Shown here: positions 6,712 to 13,078 of the stretch, piece by piece
Numbering within the stretch: position 1 is the first letter of the stretch
Layout: the number at the start of each line of letters is the position of its first letter
Assembly: GCA_934249265.1 (NCBI GenBank)
Contig: CAKQKQ010000055.1
Coordinates: 1 to 13,078 of the forward strand
Direction: 5' to 3'
DNA length: 13,078 bases
Source: an uncultured Clostridia bacterium
GTDB taxonomy: Bacteria > Bacillota > Clostridia > Christensenellales > Borkfalkiaceae
Position numbers and translations under genes: made by a program
The notes under the pieces: generated by a model
What the model saw: only the letters and a program-made list of their open reading frames with translations
What the model was told of the DNA's origin: nothing
The model's database searches: none

Positions 6712-6740
6712 ATTTTATCACATAAGTCGTTGTTTGTCAA
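6712..6740 (-). promoter_or_regulatory. Promoter of pyrR, placing the transcript start at the ATG
   Basis: On the minus strand TTGACA (6740-6735), a 17-base spacer and TAAAAT (6717-6712) preceded by TGA, an extended -10. If the -10 box occupies -12 to -7, position +1 is base 6705, the A of the pyrR start codon. The -35 box is fully consensus and overlaps one arm of an inverted repeat shared with the upp promoter. Confidence 0.75.
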
Positions 6741-6744
6741 ATTA

Positions 6745-6773
6745 TTGACTAAAACAAAATTTTAGAGTAAAAT
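6745..6773 (+). promoter_or_regulatory. Candidate promoter of upp, divergent from the pyrR promoter
   Basis: TTGACT (6745-6750), a 17-base spacer and TAAAAT (6768-6773). Its -35 box lies five bases from the pyrR -35 box and forms the other arm of the inverted repeat GTCAA-ATTA-TTGAC (6736-6749). The leader to the upp start would be about 214 bases and has no AGAGAG PyrR-binding core. A nearer start for upp cannot be excluded. Confidence 0.6.
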
Positions 6774-6933
6774 AAATAAAGATAAAACTGTTTCGCTTTA
6801 TGGCAAAATCAACGTCGTAAAATGCGGTAGTTGCCAAAAGAGGCGTTTATCGCTATAAATTAAAAAAACAGATAAAATTAATTGCTTTGGTTTTGTTAAA
6901 TTGATTTAATCGTTTCGGCGTTGCCGTGATATA

Positions 6934-6953
6934 AGCAATATAAAGCAATATAA
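6934..6953 (+). repeat. Tandem 10 bp repeat in the upp leader
   Basis: AGCAATATAA occurs twice in direct succession, followed by degenerate copies (AACAACTATA, AAAAGTATAA) up to the upp ribosome site. A small hairpin CGGC-GTT-GCCG (6916-6926) precedes it. Such short repeats could vary in copy number and change leader length; no function is shown. Confidence 0.45.
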
Positions 6954-6993
6954 AACAACTATAAAAAGTATAAAAAATAACGGAGATAAAAAA

Positions 6994-7635
6994 ATGGAAG
7001 ATTTTATGAAAAACGTAACAGTGTTTACACACCCGCTCATCGCGCACAAAATTACGCACCTTTGCAGTGTGGACACAACCACGAAAGAATTTAGAGAAAT
7101 CGTCAGCGAACTTGCAATGCTCATGGGTTATGAGGCATTTAGAGACGTAAAAACCAAAAACGTAGAGATTAAAGCACCGCTTTCCACGTTTATGTCGCCC
7201 GTGGTAGACGAAAAAATAACCATCGTCCCCATTTTGCGCGCGGGACTCGGAATGGTTGACGGACTTACGGCACTTTTCCCCAATGCTAAAATCGGTCACA
7301 TCGGTCTTTACAGAGACGAAAAAACGCTTGAACCGCACGAATATTACTGCAAATTGCCCACCGATACGCTCGACGGACAAGTAATCGTCGTTGACCCCGC
7401 ATTGGCAACGGGCGGTAGCGCGGCTGCGGCTATCGGTTTTATAAAGCAAAGAGGATTTAAAAACATAAAATTATTGTCCTTAATTGCCGCTCCCGAAGGA
7501 ATTAAGAGGGTAGTTACCACTCATCCCGACGTAAAAGTTTACGTTGCGCATTATGCCGACGCTCCGCTCAACGAAAAAGGATATATCGTAACCGCTTTCG
7601 GCGATGCCGGCGACAGAATATTCGGCACGAAATAA
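6994..7635 (+). CDS. upp: Uracil phosphoribosyltransferase
   Basis: Cytoplasmic salvage enzyme that joins uracil and PRPP to give UMP, the signal sensed by PyrR. The 213 residues cover the whole family: HPLIAHKIT (13-21), VPILRAGLGMVDGL (78-91), GHIGLYRDE (101-109), the PRPP-binding motif IVVDPALATGGS (131-142), LIAAPEGI, and the C-terminal GDAGDRIFGTK. Two departures from the E. coli and B. subtilis proteins are visible. The Arg of the N-terminal helix (LMRE, YIRN) is Cys24, and the uracil-loop signature PGLGDAGDR reads TAFGDAGDR (from Thr200). GGAG at 6982-6985, eight bases before the ATG, supports the start. With uraA and pyrR it forms a pyrimidine salvage cluster. A terminator hairpin follows at 7757. 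Confidence 0.95.
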   Translation: MEDFMKNVTVFTHPLIAHKITHLCSVDTTTKEFREIVSELAMLMGYEAFRDVKTKNVEIKAPLSTFMSPVVDEKITIVPILRAGLGMVDGLTALFPNAKIGHIGLYRDEKTLEPHEYYCKLPTDTLDGQVIVVDPALATGGSAAAAIGFIKQRGFKNIKLLSLIAAPEGIKRVVTTHPDVKVYVAHYADAPLNEKGYIVTAFGDAGDRIFGTK

Positions 7636-8121
7636 TTTAATTTAGTTGAGTTTTTGTTGTGACTGATTATAAAGTAAAATTATATATAAAAATTTTTAAT
7701 CGACCGCAACAATAAGTTGTTATAACGAAAGAAGCGTATATAAAAATATCAAATTTGACCGTCGGCAAAAAAGAGTGAAGTCGGCGGTCTTATTTTATAT
7801 TTATTTGTCTTTGATTTTCGTGTGTTTGTCGATTTTGCGCGCACCGTTTTGTGTAAAAACGACAGATTTCGGAGATAATTTTAAATAAAACGGCGTTTAA
7901 ACGGGCGGTTTTTTCGGAAAAAAGAAATCAAATTTAAGCGCGGCAAGCAGTAAATTTGCGTTGATACGCTCGATAAATCACAGCGGTAAAAATTATAAAT
8001 CGTGGAGAAAAAATTATAAATCAAGGCGGCAAAAGCGATAAAGTGTGCGGCGACAGAGCAAAATTTGCAAACAATAGATTATGTAATACGGGCGATATAA
8101 AATTAAAACCCGATAAAAAAC
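7636..8121. other. Long intergenic region, no convincing gene
   Basis: Between upp and the DUF512 promoter I see the terminator at 7757-7800, a short stem AACAA-TAAG-TTGTT near 7708-7722, a stretch at 7828-7864 resembling the pncB upstream element (GTCGATTTTGC, then GTAAAAACGACA), a 15 bp palindrome of TTTTTTC and GAAAAAA around a single G (7909-7923), and a 14 bp direct repeat AAAAATTATAAATC at 7988-8001 and 8009-8022. No open frame with a ribosome site is evident. Confidence 0.5.
7757..7800 (+). terminator. Intrinsic terminator downstream of upp
   Basis: GACCGTCG (7757-7764) pairs with CGGCGGTC (7782-7789), 8 bp with one G-T pair, around a 17-base loop. It is followed by TTATTTTATATTTATTT. 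It lies about 120 bases after the upp stop and faces no gene on the other strand. Confidence 0.65.
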
Positions 8122-8150
8122 TTTACAAAACGCTTAAAAAAATATATAAT
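8122..8150 (+). promoter_or_regulatory. Promoter of the DUF512-der-plsY operon
   Basis: TTTACA (8122-8127), a 17-base spacer and TATAAT (8145-8150). One mismatch from the sigma-A consensus. The expected start near 8157 gives a short leader of about 25 bases carrying the ribosome site GAGG (8171-8174). Confidence 0.8.
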
Positions 8151-8181
8151 AGACTAATAAGGTATATATAGAGGTTGAAAG

Positions 8182-9486
8182 ATGCTTGTAATAAGCACGG
8201 TCGAAAAAACGGGAATAGGAAAAGAAATAGGTATTGAAAAAGGAGATAAATTAATTGCGTTTGACGGCAAAGAGGTCGTTGACGTACTCGATTATCTTTA
8301 TTACGACACCTTAAACCGCTTTTCGATTACGGTAGAAGACAAAAACGGAAGAGTAACGACTTGCGAAATAGAAAAAGATGACGACGAAACGTTGGGTCTC
8401 AATTTTTGCGACGACGGACTTAATATCCGCACTTGTCAAAACAACTGCATATTTTGTTTTGTCGCTCAAATGCCAAAAGGTATGAGAAAAACTCTTTACG
8501 TAAAAGACGACGATTACCGCCAAAGTTTTTTGTGCGGAAATTTCGTCACGCTTACAAATCTTACCGATAAAGACGTTGAAAGAATAATCCGTTTGCATTT
8601 AAGTCCGCTGTATATTTCGGTGCATACGATGAACGGCGAATTGCGCAAAAAGATGACTAAAAACCGTTTTGCGGACAAAATCAATTATTATATAAGCACT
8701 TTTGCCGCTCACGGAATAAGAATGGAAACGCAAGTCGTGCTTGTAAAGGGCTACAACGACGGCGAAGAACTCGAATATACCGCAAGGCAACTTTTTAAAT
8801 ATTATCCGCAAGTGGAGACGATGGCTGTCGTTCCGTGCGGAATTACCAAATATAGAGACGGACTTACAAAAATCGACGACGTAACCGCCGAATATTCAAA
8901 ACAAGTGATAGATTTAGTGAGAAAACTAAACAAAGAATTCGGCGTAAACTTTATTTTGCCCGCGGACGAGTTTTATTTCAAGTCGGGTATAGAGGTCGAA
9001 CCTTACGAGTTTTACGGCGGTTTTAATCAGATAGAAAACGGCGTGGGCATGACGGCGAAGTTTGAAAAAGAACTCGACGACGCCCTTTGCAAGAGAAAAT
9101 ACGACAAAAAGTTTTTGGCGATATGCGGCACTTCGGCGTACGAATTTATTAAAAACAGCGCAGAAAAAGTGCAGAATGTGTGCAAAGGCATAGATATTCA
9201 CGTAGTCGGCGCAAAAAATTACTTTTTCGGCGAAACCGTCAACTGCACGGGTCTTTTGACGGGCGGCGATATATATAGAGCGGCAACGGAATTCGGCGAT
9301 GATTACGACGTACTCGTTTTGTCGCACAACACTTTAAAAGAAACCGAAGACGTGTTTTTGGACGGCATGACGCTTGTCGAGTTGTCGCAAAAATTAAAAA
9401 AGCCTATCAGAATAACCGACGGCAGCGGAGAAAGTTTTTTCAATGCGTTTACGTCGGATAAAGTTAAGGAGGTAAATTATGAGTAA
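8182..9486 (+). CDS. DUF512-family radical SAM protein (PDZ-like, radical SAM, DUF512)
   Basis: The 434 residues show a PDZ-like N-terminus (about 1-65, with GDKLIAFDGKEV), then a radical SAM cysteine motif CQNNCIFC (Cys85, Cys89, Cys92), and the family block LYVKDDDYRQSFLCGNFVTLTNL (105-127) with a fourth cysteine, Cys118. The central part (about 128-250) fits a small SAM barrel, and the C-terminal part with FYGGFNQIENGVG and VNCTGLLTGGD matches the DUF512 domain. No biochemical function is firmly established for this family to my knowledge. It is commonly next to der in clostridia, as here, which hints at a role in ribosome or translation biology but proves nothing. The start has GAGG seven bases upstream. 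The gene overlaps der by eight bases. Confidence 0.92.
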   Translation: MLVISTVEKTGIGKEIGIEKGDKLIAFDGKEVVDVLDYLYYDTLNRFSITVEDKNGRVTTCEIEKDDDETLGLNFCDDGLNIRTCQNNCIFCFVAQMPKGMRKTLYVKDDDYRQSFLCGNFVTLTNLTDKDVERIIRLHLSPLYISVHTMNGELRKKMTKNRFADKINYYISTFAAHGIRMETQVVLVKGYNDGEELEYTARQLFKYYPQVETMAVVPCGITKYRDGLTKIDDVTAEYSKQVIDLVRKLNKEFGVNFILPADEFYFKSGIEVEPYEFYGGFNQIENGVGMTAKFEKELDDALCKRKYDKKFLAICGTSAYEFIKNSAEKVQNVCKGIDIHVVGAKNYFFGETVNCTGLLTGGDIYRAATEFGDDYDVLVLSHNTLKETEDVFLDGMTLVELSQKLKKPIRITDGSGESFFNAFTSDKVKEVNYE

Positions 9487-10798
9487 ACCTTTGGTGGCGG
9501 TTGTCGGCAGACCTAACGTCGGCAAATCGACATTTTTCAATAGAGTTACGGGCAAAAAAATATCCATTGTAGAGGACAAGCCCGGCATCACGAGAGACCG
9601 TATTTATGCCGACGCCGAGTGGTGCGGACATAATTTTACGCTTATCGACACAGGCGGTATCGAACTTAAATCGACCGACGAAATGTGGATGCACATTAAA
9701 AAACAAGCGGAAATAGCGATAGACACCGCCGACGTGATTATATTTTTCTGCGACGCTAAATCGGGTTTAACAGCAGCCGACCAAGACGTTGCGGCAAAAC
9801 TTAGGGTATCGAGAAAACCCATTGTGCTTGCGGTAAACAAACTCGACAATTACAGCATCGAGACCTTGTGCGAGTTTTACGAACTCGGTCTTGGCGAGCC
9901 TTACGGAATTTCTTGCGAACAAGGCAAAGGTATAGGCGACCTTCTGGACGCCGTTTGCGAAAACTTCAAGCGCATCGAGGCTGAAGAGGACGACGGCGAA
10001 GTGCTTAAAATAGCCGTCGTGGGCAAGCCCAATGCGGGCAAGTCCAGCCTTACGAATAAAATTCTCGGTTACGACAGAACGATAGTTTCGGCTCGCGCCG
10101 GCACTACGAGAGACGCAATAGACACCCCGTTTACTTATAAAGGAAAGAAATATCTTTTAATCGACACCGCGGGTATAAGAAAAAAGAGCGCAGTTGAAGA
10201 AAACGTGGAATATTACAGCGTAATCAGGGCACTTGCCTCGGTAAGGCGCGCGGATGTGTGTCTTGCGGTGGTTGATTCTTCGGTCGGGCTAACCGAACAA
10301 GACGTAAAAATTTGCGGATATATTCACGAACAAGGCAAGCCCAGCGTTATTGTAATGAACAAGTGGGATACCGTTGAAAAGGACACAAACACCATAAACA
10401 AGTTCAACGAAAAACTCGATTGCGACCTTGCGTTTATGGATTATTATAAGTCTGTTTACATTTCGGCTAAAACGGGTCAAAGGGTAAATAACGTACTCGA
10501 TATTGCCGAGCAAGTGTACGAAAACGCATGCAAACGTATCACCACGGGTACGTTAAACGACGTAATCGGCGATGCGGTTCGCACGACAGACCCACCGACA
10601 AAACACGGCAGAAGACTTAAAATTTACTACGCGACTCAAGAGAGTACAAATCCCCCGATGTTCGTGTTTTTCGTAAACAATGCAGATTTGGTGCATTTTT
10701 CTTATAAAAGATTTTTGGAAAACACAATTAGAAAAGCGTTCGGCTTCGACGGCACGCCTATAAGGATAGTGTTTAGGGAAAAAGGAGACGAACAATGA
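9479..10798 (+). CDS. der: Ribosome-assembly GTPase Der (EngA)
   Basis: Essential double GTPase that helps assemble the 50S ribosomal subunit. The 439 residues show the first G domain with GRPNVGKS (10-17), DTGG (57-60) and NKLD (120-123); the second with GKPNAGKS (182-189), DTAG (229-232) and NKWD (294-297); and a C-terminal KH-like domain (about 350-439) with TDPPTKHGRRLKIYYATQ. Length is typical. AAGGAGG at 9467-9473 lies inside the end of the DUF512 gene, supporting coupled translation. The stop overlaps the plsY start (ATGA at 10795-10798). Confidence 0.98.
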   Translation: MSKPLVAVVGRPNVGKSTFFNRVTGKKISIVEDKPGITRDRIYADAEWCGHNFTLIDTGGIELKSTDEMWMHIKKQAEIAIDTADVIIFFCDAKSGLTAADQDVAAKLRVSRKPIVLAVNKLDNYSIETLCEFYELGLGEPYGISCEQGKGIGDLLDAVCENFKRIEAEEDDGEVLKIAVVGKPNAGKSSLTNKILGYDRTIVSARAGTTRDAIDTPFTYKGKKYLLIDTAGIRKKSAVEENVEYYSVIRALASVRRADVCLAVVDSSVGLTEQDVKICGYIHEQGKPSVIVMNKWDTVEKDTNTINKFNEKLDCDLAFMDYYKSVYISAKTGQRVNNVLDIAEQVYENACKRITTGTLNDVIGDAVRTTDPPTKHGRRLKIYYATQESTNPPMFVFFVNNADLVHFSYKRFLENTIRKAFGFDGTPIRIVFREKGDEQ

Positions 10799-11532
10799 CT
10801 TTGATAAGGGCAAAAGATTATTGGTGGGCGTTTGCGCTGCTGGTAGTTTCGTCTTATCTTATCGGAAATATAAATTTTGCCATACTCATTTCCAAAGCAA
10901 AACACAACGACATTACGCACGTTGGCAGCGGAAACCCGGGTACGATGAATATGAGCCGCGCTTTCGGCTTGAAAATAGGTTTGTTGACGCTTATATTAGA
11001 TATATTGAAAGGCGCGTTCCCCACGCTTATCGGGGCGTTGGTTTTTCAAAAGTGCGCTTTTATATCGTCGGGTATAAACGTAAACTCGGTTTCGGGCATT
11101 ATGTGCGGATTTTCGGCGGTAACGGGGCATATCTTCCCGTTTTGGAGAAAGTTTAAGGGCGGCAAGGGCATTGCTTCGACGATAGGAGTTTTTCTCGTGT
11201 TAGAGCCGTGCTTTGCACCGATATTCATGATCGCCGCGCTTATGTTTATTTTGTATACAGAAATGGGCTCGATGGGGTCGTTTATAGCGACCACGCCGCC
11301 GGCAATAATTTATATATGGCATCATTATTTAAGGTGTTTCCGCAGCGGAATTGCATATTCTGACGGATTAAGCGTGTATTTAACGGGTATGCTTTTGGCG
11401 GTAGGAATAATCTTTTTGACGTGGTTTGCGCATAGGGCGAATATAAAAAGGCTTATTTACGGAGAAGAGCACCCAACCGATTGGATGAGAATGATTAAAG
11501 AACTCAAATACAAAAAGAAAAAAAGCAAATAA
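10795..11532 (+). CDS. plsY: Glycerol-3-phosphate acyltransferase PlsY
   Basis: Integral membrane enzyme that transfers the acyl group of acyl-phosphate to glycerol-3-phosphate, giving lysophosphatidate for phospholipid synthesis. Family motifs are GSGNPGTMN (44-52), GHIFPFWRKFKGGKGIAS (111-128) and HRANIKRLIYGEE (213-225), set among hydrophobic segments at about 11-31, 62-85, 98-112, 128-155, 160-176 and 193-211. At 245 residues it is longer than the usual 190-220; the excess is in the segment at about 175-192 and in a lysine-rich C-terminus. The first motif has PGTMN where many PlsY proteins have IGATN. The ATG sits in an ATGA overlap with der, with AAAGGAG upstream. A strong hairpin with a T-tract follows at once. 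Confidence 0.95.
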   Translation: MTLIRAKDYWWAFALLVVSSYLIGNINFAILISKAKHNDITHVGSGNPGTMNMSRAFGLKIGLLTLILDILKGAFPTLIGALVFQKCAFISSGINVNSVSGIMCGFSAVTGHIFPFWRKFKGGKGIASTIGVFLVLEPCFAPIFMIAALMFILYTEMGSMGSFIATTPPAIIYIWHHYLRCFRSGIAYSDGLSVYLTGMLLAVGIIFLTWFAHRANIKRLIYGEEHPTDWMRMIKELKYKKKKSK

Positions 11533-11545
11533 TGTAATAATGGGC

Positions 11546-11591
11546 AAAAACCTCTCATATACTTTAACGAACAAGTAGTGGGAGGTTTTTT
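11546..11591 (+). terminator. Intrinsic terminator after plsY whose 3' arm holds the spoIVA ribosome site
   Basis: AAAAACCTCTCA (11546-11557) pairs with TGGGAGGTTTTT (11579-11590), with one T-G pair. The hairpin continues through an internal loop with TACTT pairing with AAGTA around TAACGAAC. Six T and then ATTATTT follow the stem. The GGGAGG in the 3' arm (11580-11585) is also the only ribosome binding site for spoIVA, 13 bases before its ATG. The hairpin could therefore end the plsY transcript and, in any read-through mRNA, hide the spoIVA ribosome site. Confidence 0.75.
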
Positions 11592-11598
11592 ATTATTT

Positions 11599-12768
11599 AT
11601 GGAAAATTACGACGTATATAAGGATATTGCCGAGCGCACCCAAGGCGATATTTATATAGGTGTTGTAGGTCCTGTAAGAACGGGTAAGTCTACTTTTATA
11701 AGTCGTTTTGTACAAACCGTCGTTATGCCTAAATTAAGCGACGACAACAAAAAATCTATTACCATTGACGAATTGCCGCAGTCTTCCGACGGAAAAACCG
11801 TAATGACTACCGAGCCGAAATTTGTGCCAGCAGAAGCGGTTTCTGTCGATTTGGGAGATAACGGTATCGCCAAAGTGCGCCTTATCGACTGCGTAGGTTA
11901 TATGGTTGAGGGGGCAAAAGGCGCAGACGAAGACGGAAAAACAAGAATGGTAAAAACGCCGTGGTCGCCCGACGAAATGCCTTTTGAAGAGGCGGCGCAA
12001 CTCGGTACGGATAAAGTGATTAGGCAACACTCGACTATAGGTATAGTCGTTACTACCGACGGGTCAATTTCGGGCATCGACAGAAACGCCTATGAAAAGG
12101 CAGAAGAAAAAGCGATAACCGCCATTGAACAAACGGGCAAACCTTATATAATTATTTTAAACAGCACGCACCCAAACGACGAGGAAACGACTGCGCTTAA
12201 ACAAAAGTTGCAATTGAAATATAACAGAAAAGTAATCGCCGTAGATGTGTTAAATGCGGACGAAAACGCGCTTGCGGGAATAATAGGCGAGGTGTTGTTC
12301 GAGTTTGAAGTGAAGAGAATAGACGTAACGCTTCCCGAGTGGATGATGGCCTTGCCGCCTACTTCGCCGATAGTATCTTCGGTTTTGGACTGCGTGAAAA
12401 AAGGCGCGACGAGCGTGTGTAAAATGAAAGATTACGAAAAGTTTTCGCATGCGTTCGACGAATTAAACAGCGTCAATCCGCCCGACGGAGCAGTGGTAAA
12501 TCTCGGCGACGGAACGGTGAAATATTCGCTCACCGCCGATAACGCGTTGTTTTACGAGGTGGTCAGCGACGAGGCGGGCGAAAAAATCGAAAACGAGTAC
12601 GATTTGCTTTCTTATGTGAGAAGGGCAAACGAGGCGAATTTGTGTTATAGAAAGATTAAATGGTTTAAACGGACTTTCTCTTACAAATTCAGACGGAATT
12701 TTAAATTCAACAGAATATGTAGTTTCAAACACAAGCGGAATTTCTGCAATAGATGTAGGGGAATATGA
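11599..12768 (+). CDS. spoIVA: Stage IV sporulation protein A, broken at the 3' end
   Basis: ATPase that forms the basement layer of the spore coat on the forespore surface in the mother cell. From the ATG at 11599 the match to B. subtilis SpoIVA is immediate: YKDIAERTQGDIYIGVVGPVRTGKSTFI with the Walker A GPVRTGKST (24-32), DELPQSSDGKTVMTTEPKFVP (57-77), VRLIDCVGY (93-101) as Walker B, and HSTIGIVVTTDGSI (144-157). Homology runs to about residue 354 (YDLLSYVRRANEA...KIK), near base 12660. The remaining 35 residues are a meaningless frame of different DNA, so about 135 residues, including the conserved C-terminus that contacts SpoVM, are missing. A GTG at 11578 would add seven residues but overlaps the ribosome site, so 11599 is preferred. 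As it stands the product could not work. I suspect a chimeric join rather than natural decay, because the part before the break has no lesions. Confidence 0.88.
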   Translation: MENYDVYKDIAERTQGDIYIGVVGPVRTGKSTFISRFVQTVVMPKLSDDNKKSITIDELPQSSDGKTVMTTEPKFVPAEAVSVDLGDNGIAKVRLIDCVGYMVEGAKGADEDGKTRMVKTPWSPDEMPFEEAAQLGTDKVIRQHSTIGIVVTTDGSISGIDRNAYEKAEEKAITAIEQTGKPYIIILNSTHPNDEETTALKQKLQLKYNRKVIAVDVLNADENALAGIIGEVLFEFEVKRIDVTLPEWMMALPPTSPIVSSVLDCVKKGATSVCKMKDYEKFSHAFDELNSVNPPDGAVVNLGDGTVKYSLTADNALFYEVVSDEAGEKIENEYDLLSYVRRANEANLCYRKIKWFKRTFSYKFRRNFKFNRICSFKHKRNFCNRCRGI

Positions 12769-13078
12769 CTACACAATTACCTTAAACAACACAAACATCA
12801 AGTTTGATAACGAAAGTCAAATACTAGCAGGCAAATTTAACATTGTTGCAAAAAATGTAGAAGTAAAAGCAACCTTAAAGGCAAAAATAACTGAACTTAA
12901 AAAACAGTTTGACCTTACATCTTCTAACTTCACAGGGCTTGCAGCATCGCATAGTGCAACTGGAACAGTATCACTTTATCCGGGCAATATTGAAATAACA
13001 AAAGTGTTTGACGGAAATTCAAACAAACTAGAAGAACTTTTAGTTCAAATATCAGACTCTACAGGCATAATATACAAC
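12662..13078 (+). pseudogene. Internal fragment of a repeat-type surface protein (MBG/Ig-like), no start or stop
   Basis: The frame beginning at 12662 is open to the window end; it is formally open back to a TGA at 12617-12619. The product is rich in Thr, Asn and Ser, with GEYDYTITLNNTNIKF and GKFNIVAKNVEVKA. This resembles the beta-rich MBG/YDG-type repeats of large bacterial cell-surface proteins, in which a VGTY...V.L...N..F strand pattern is followed by a link to the next repeat. No ATG lies in the frame, so its N-terminus is missing. CpG is rare here (about seven in 417 bases) compared with the genes before it, and codons such as TCA, ACA and CTA replace the window's usual choices. It appears to come from another locus or genome. 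The family assignment is by pattern only. Confidence 0.5.

Noticed and set aside
6780..6993. A PyrR-binding site in the upp leader
   Set aside because: The AGAGAG core and its flanking stem are absent; AAGAGGCG near 6838 has no supporting hairpin or terminator.
11533..11598. A T-box or other amino-acid-sensing leader before spoIVA
   Set aside because: The hairpin is too short, there is no T-box consensus or specifier loop, and the sequence is explained by a terminator overlapping a ribosome site.
11545..11598. A sigma-E promoter for spoIVA (ATAT at 11557-11560 as a possible -35 box)
   Set aside because: No CATACA-like -10 element lies 13-16 bases downstream; the closest sequence, CAAGTAGT, is a poor match.
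12640..12768. A simple frameshift in spoIVA
   Set aside because: No other frame after the break resembles the SpoIVA C-terminus; the open frame found there reads as a surface-protein repeat of different composition.
12662..13078. An insertion sequence or other mobile element inside spoIVA
   Set aside because: No transposase, terminal inverted repeat or target duplication can be seen before the window ends, so there is no positive evidence for mobility.

Overview
The window looks like a chromosomal stretch of a low-to-medium GC, spore-forming member of the Bacillota, most likely an uncultured clostridial lineage. The reasons are a SpoIVA gene, a PyrR-type RNA attenuator in front of a uracil permease, purine-rich ribosome binding sites, and the clostridial neighbourhoods lspA-rluD-pyr and DUF512-der-plsY-spoIVA. 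Nearly every gene is on the plus strand; only pyrR is on the minus strand. No tRNA, rRNA, CRISPR array, transposase or phage gene is visible.

Layout. Bases 1-80 are the tail of an unidentified upstream gene. Bases 184-2737 form a tightly coupled operon (TAATG overlaps): nicotinate phosphoribosyltransferase (pncB), a DivIVA-like coiled-coil protein and signal peptidase II (lspA). After a spacer with degenerate 38-39 bp tandem repeats comes a RluA/RluD-type pseudouridine synthase (3001-3903). Bases 3901-7635 are a pyrimidine salvage block. It has a clear promoter, a complete PyrR-binding attenuator (binding hairpin, antiterminator, terminator) and an NCS2 uracil permease. These are followed by pyrR on the minus strand and upp on the plus strand, divergently transcribed from back-to-back promoters. 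PyrR should sense UMP and switch off the permease by attenuation; the permease imports uracil and Upp converts it to UMP.

Bases 8122-11532 are a promoter-led operon of DUF512 radical SAM protein, the ribosome-assembly GTPase der and the acyltransferase plsY, with overlapping genes. A strong terminator hairpin follows and its 3' arm carries the ribosome binding site of spoIVA. SpoIVA is recognisable for about 354 residues and then breaks near base 12660. From there to the window end an open frame of different composition and codon use encodes part of a repeat-type surface protein. This join is more likely an assembly chimera or rearrangement than a normal gene end.

The window is mainly housekeeping and I see no new multi-gene system. 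The points most worth checking are: the apparently leaderless pyrR mRNA and its shared inverted-repeat promoter region, the altered uracil-site residues in both the permease and Upp, the spoIVA ribosome site inside a terminator stem, the broken spoIVA, and a family of degenerate intergenic palindromes and repeats.
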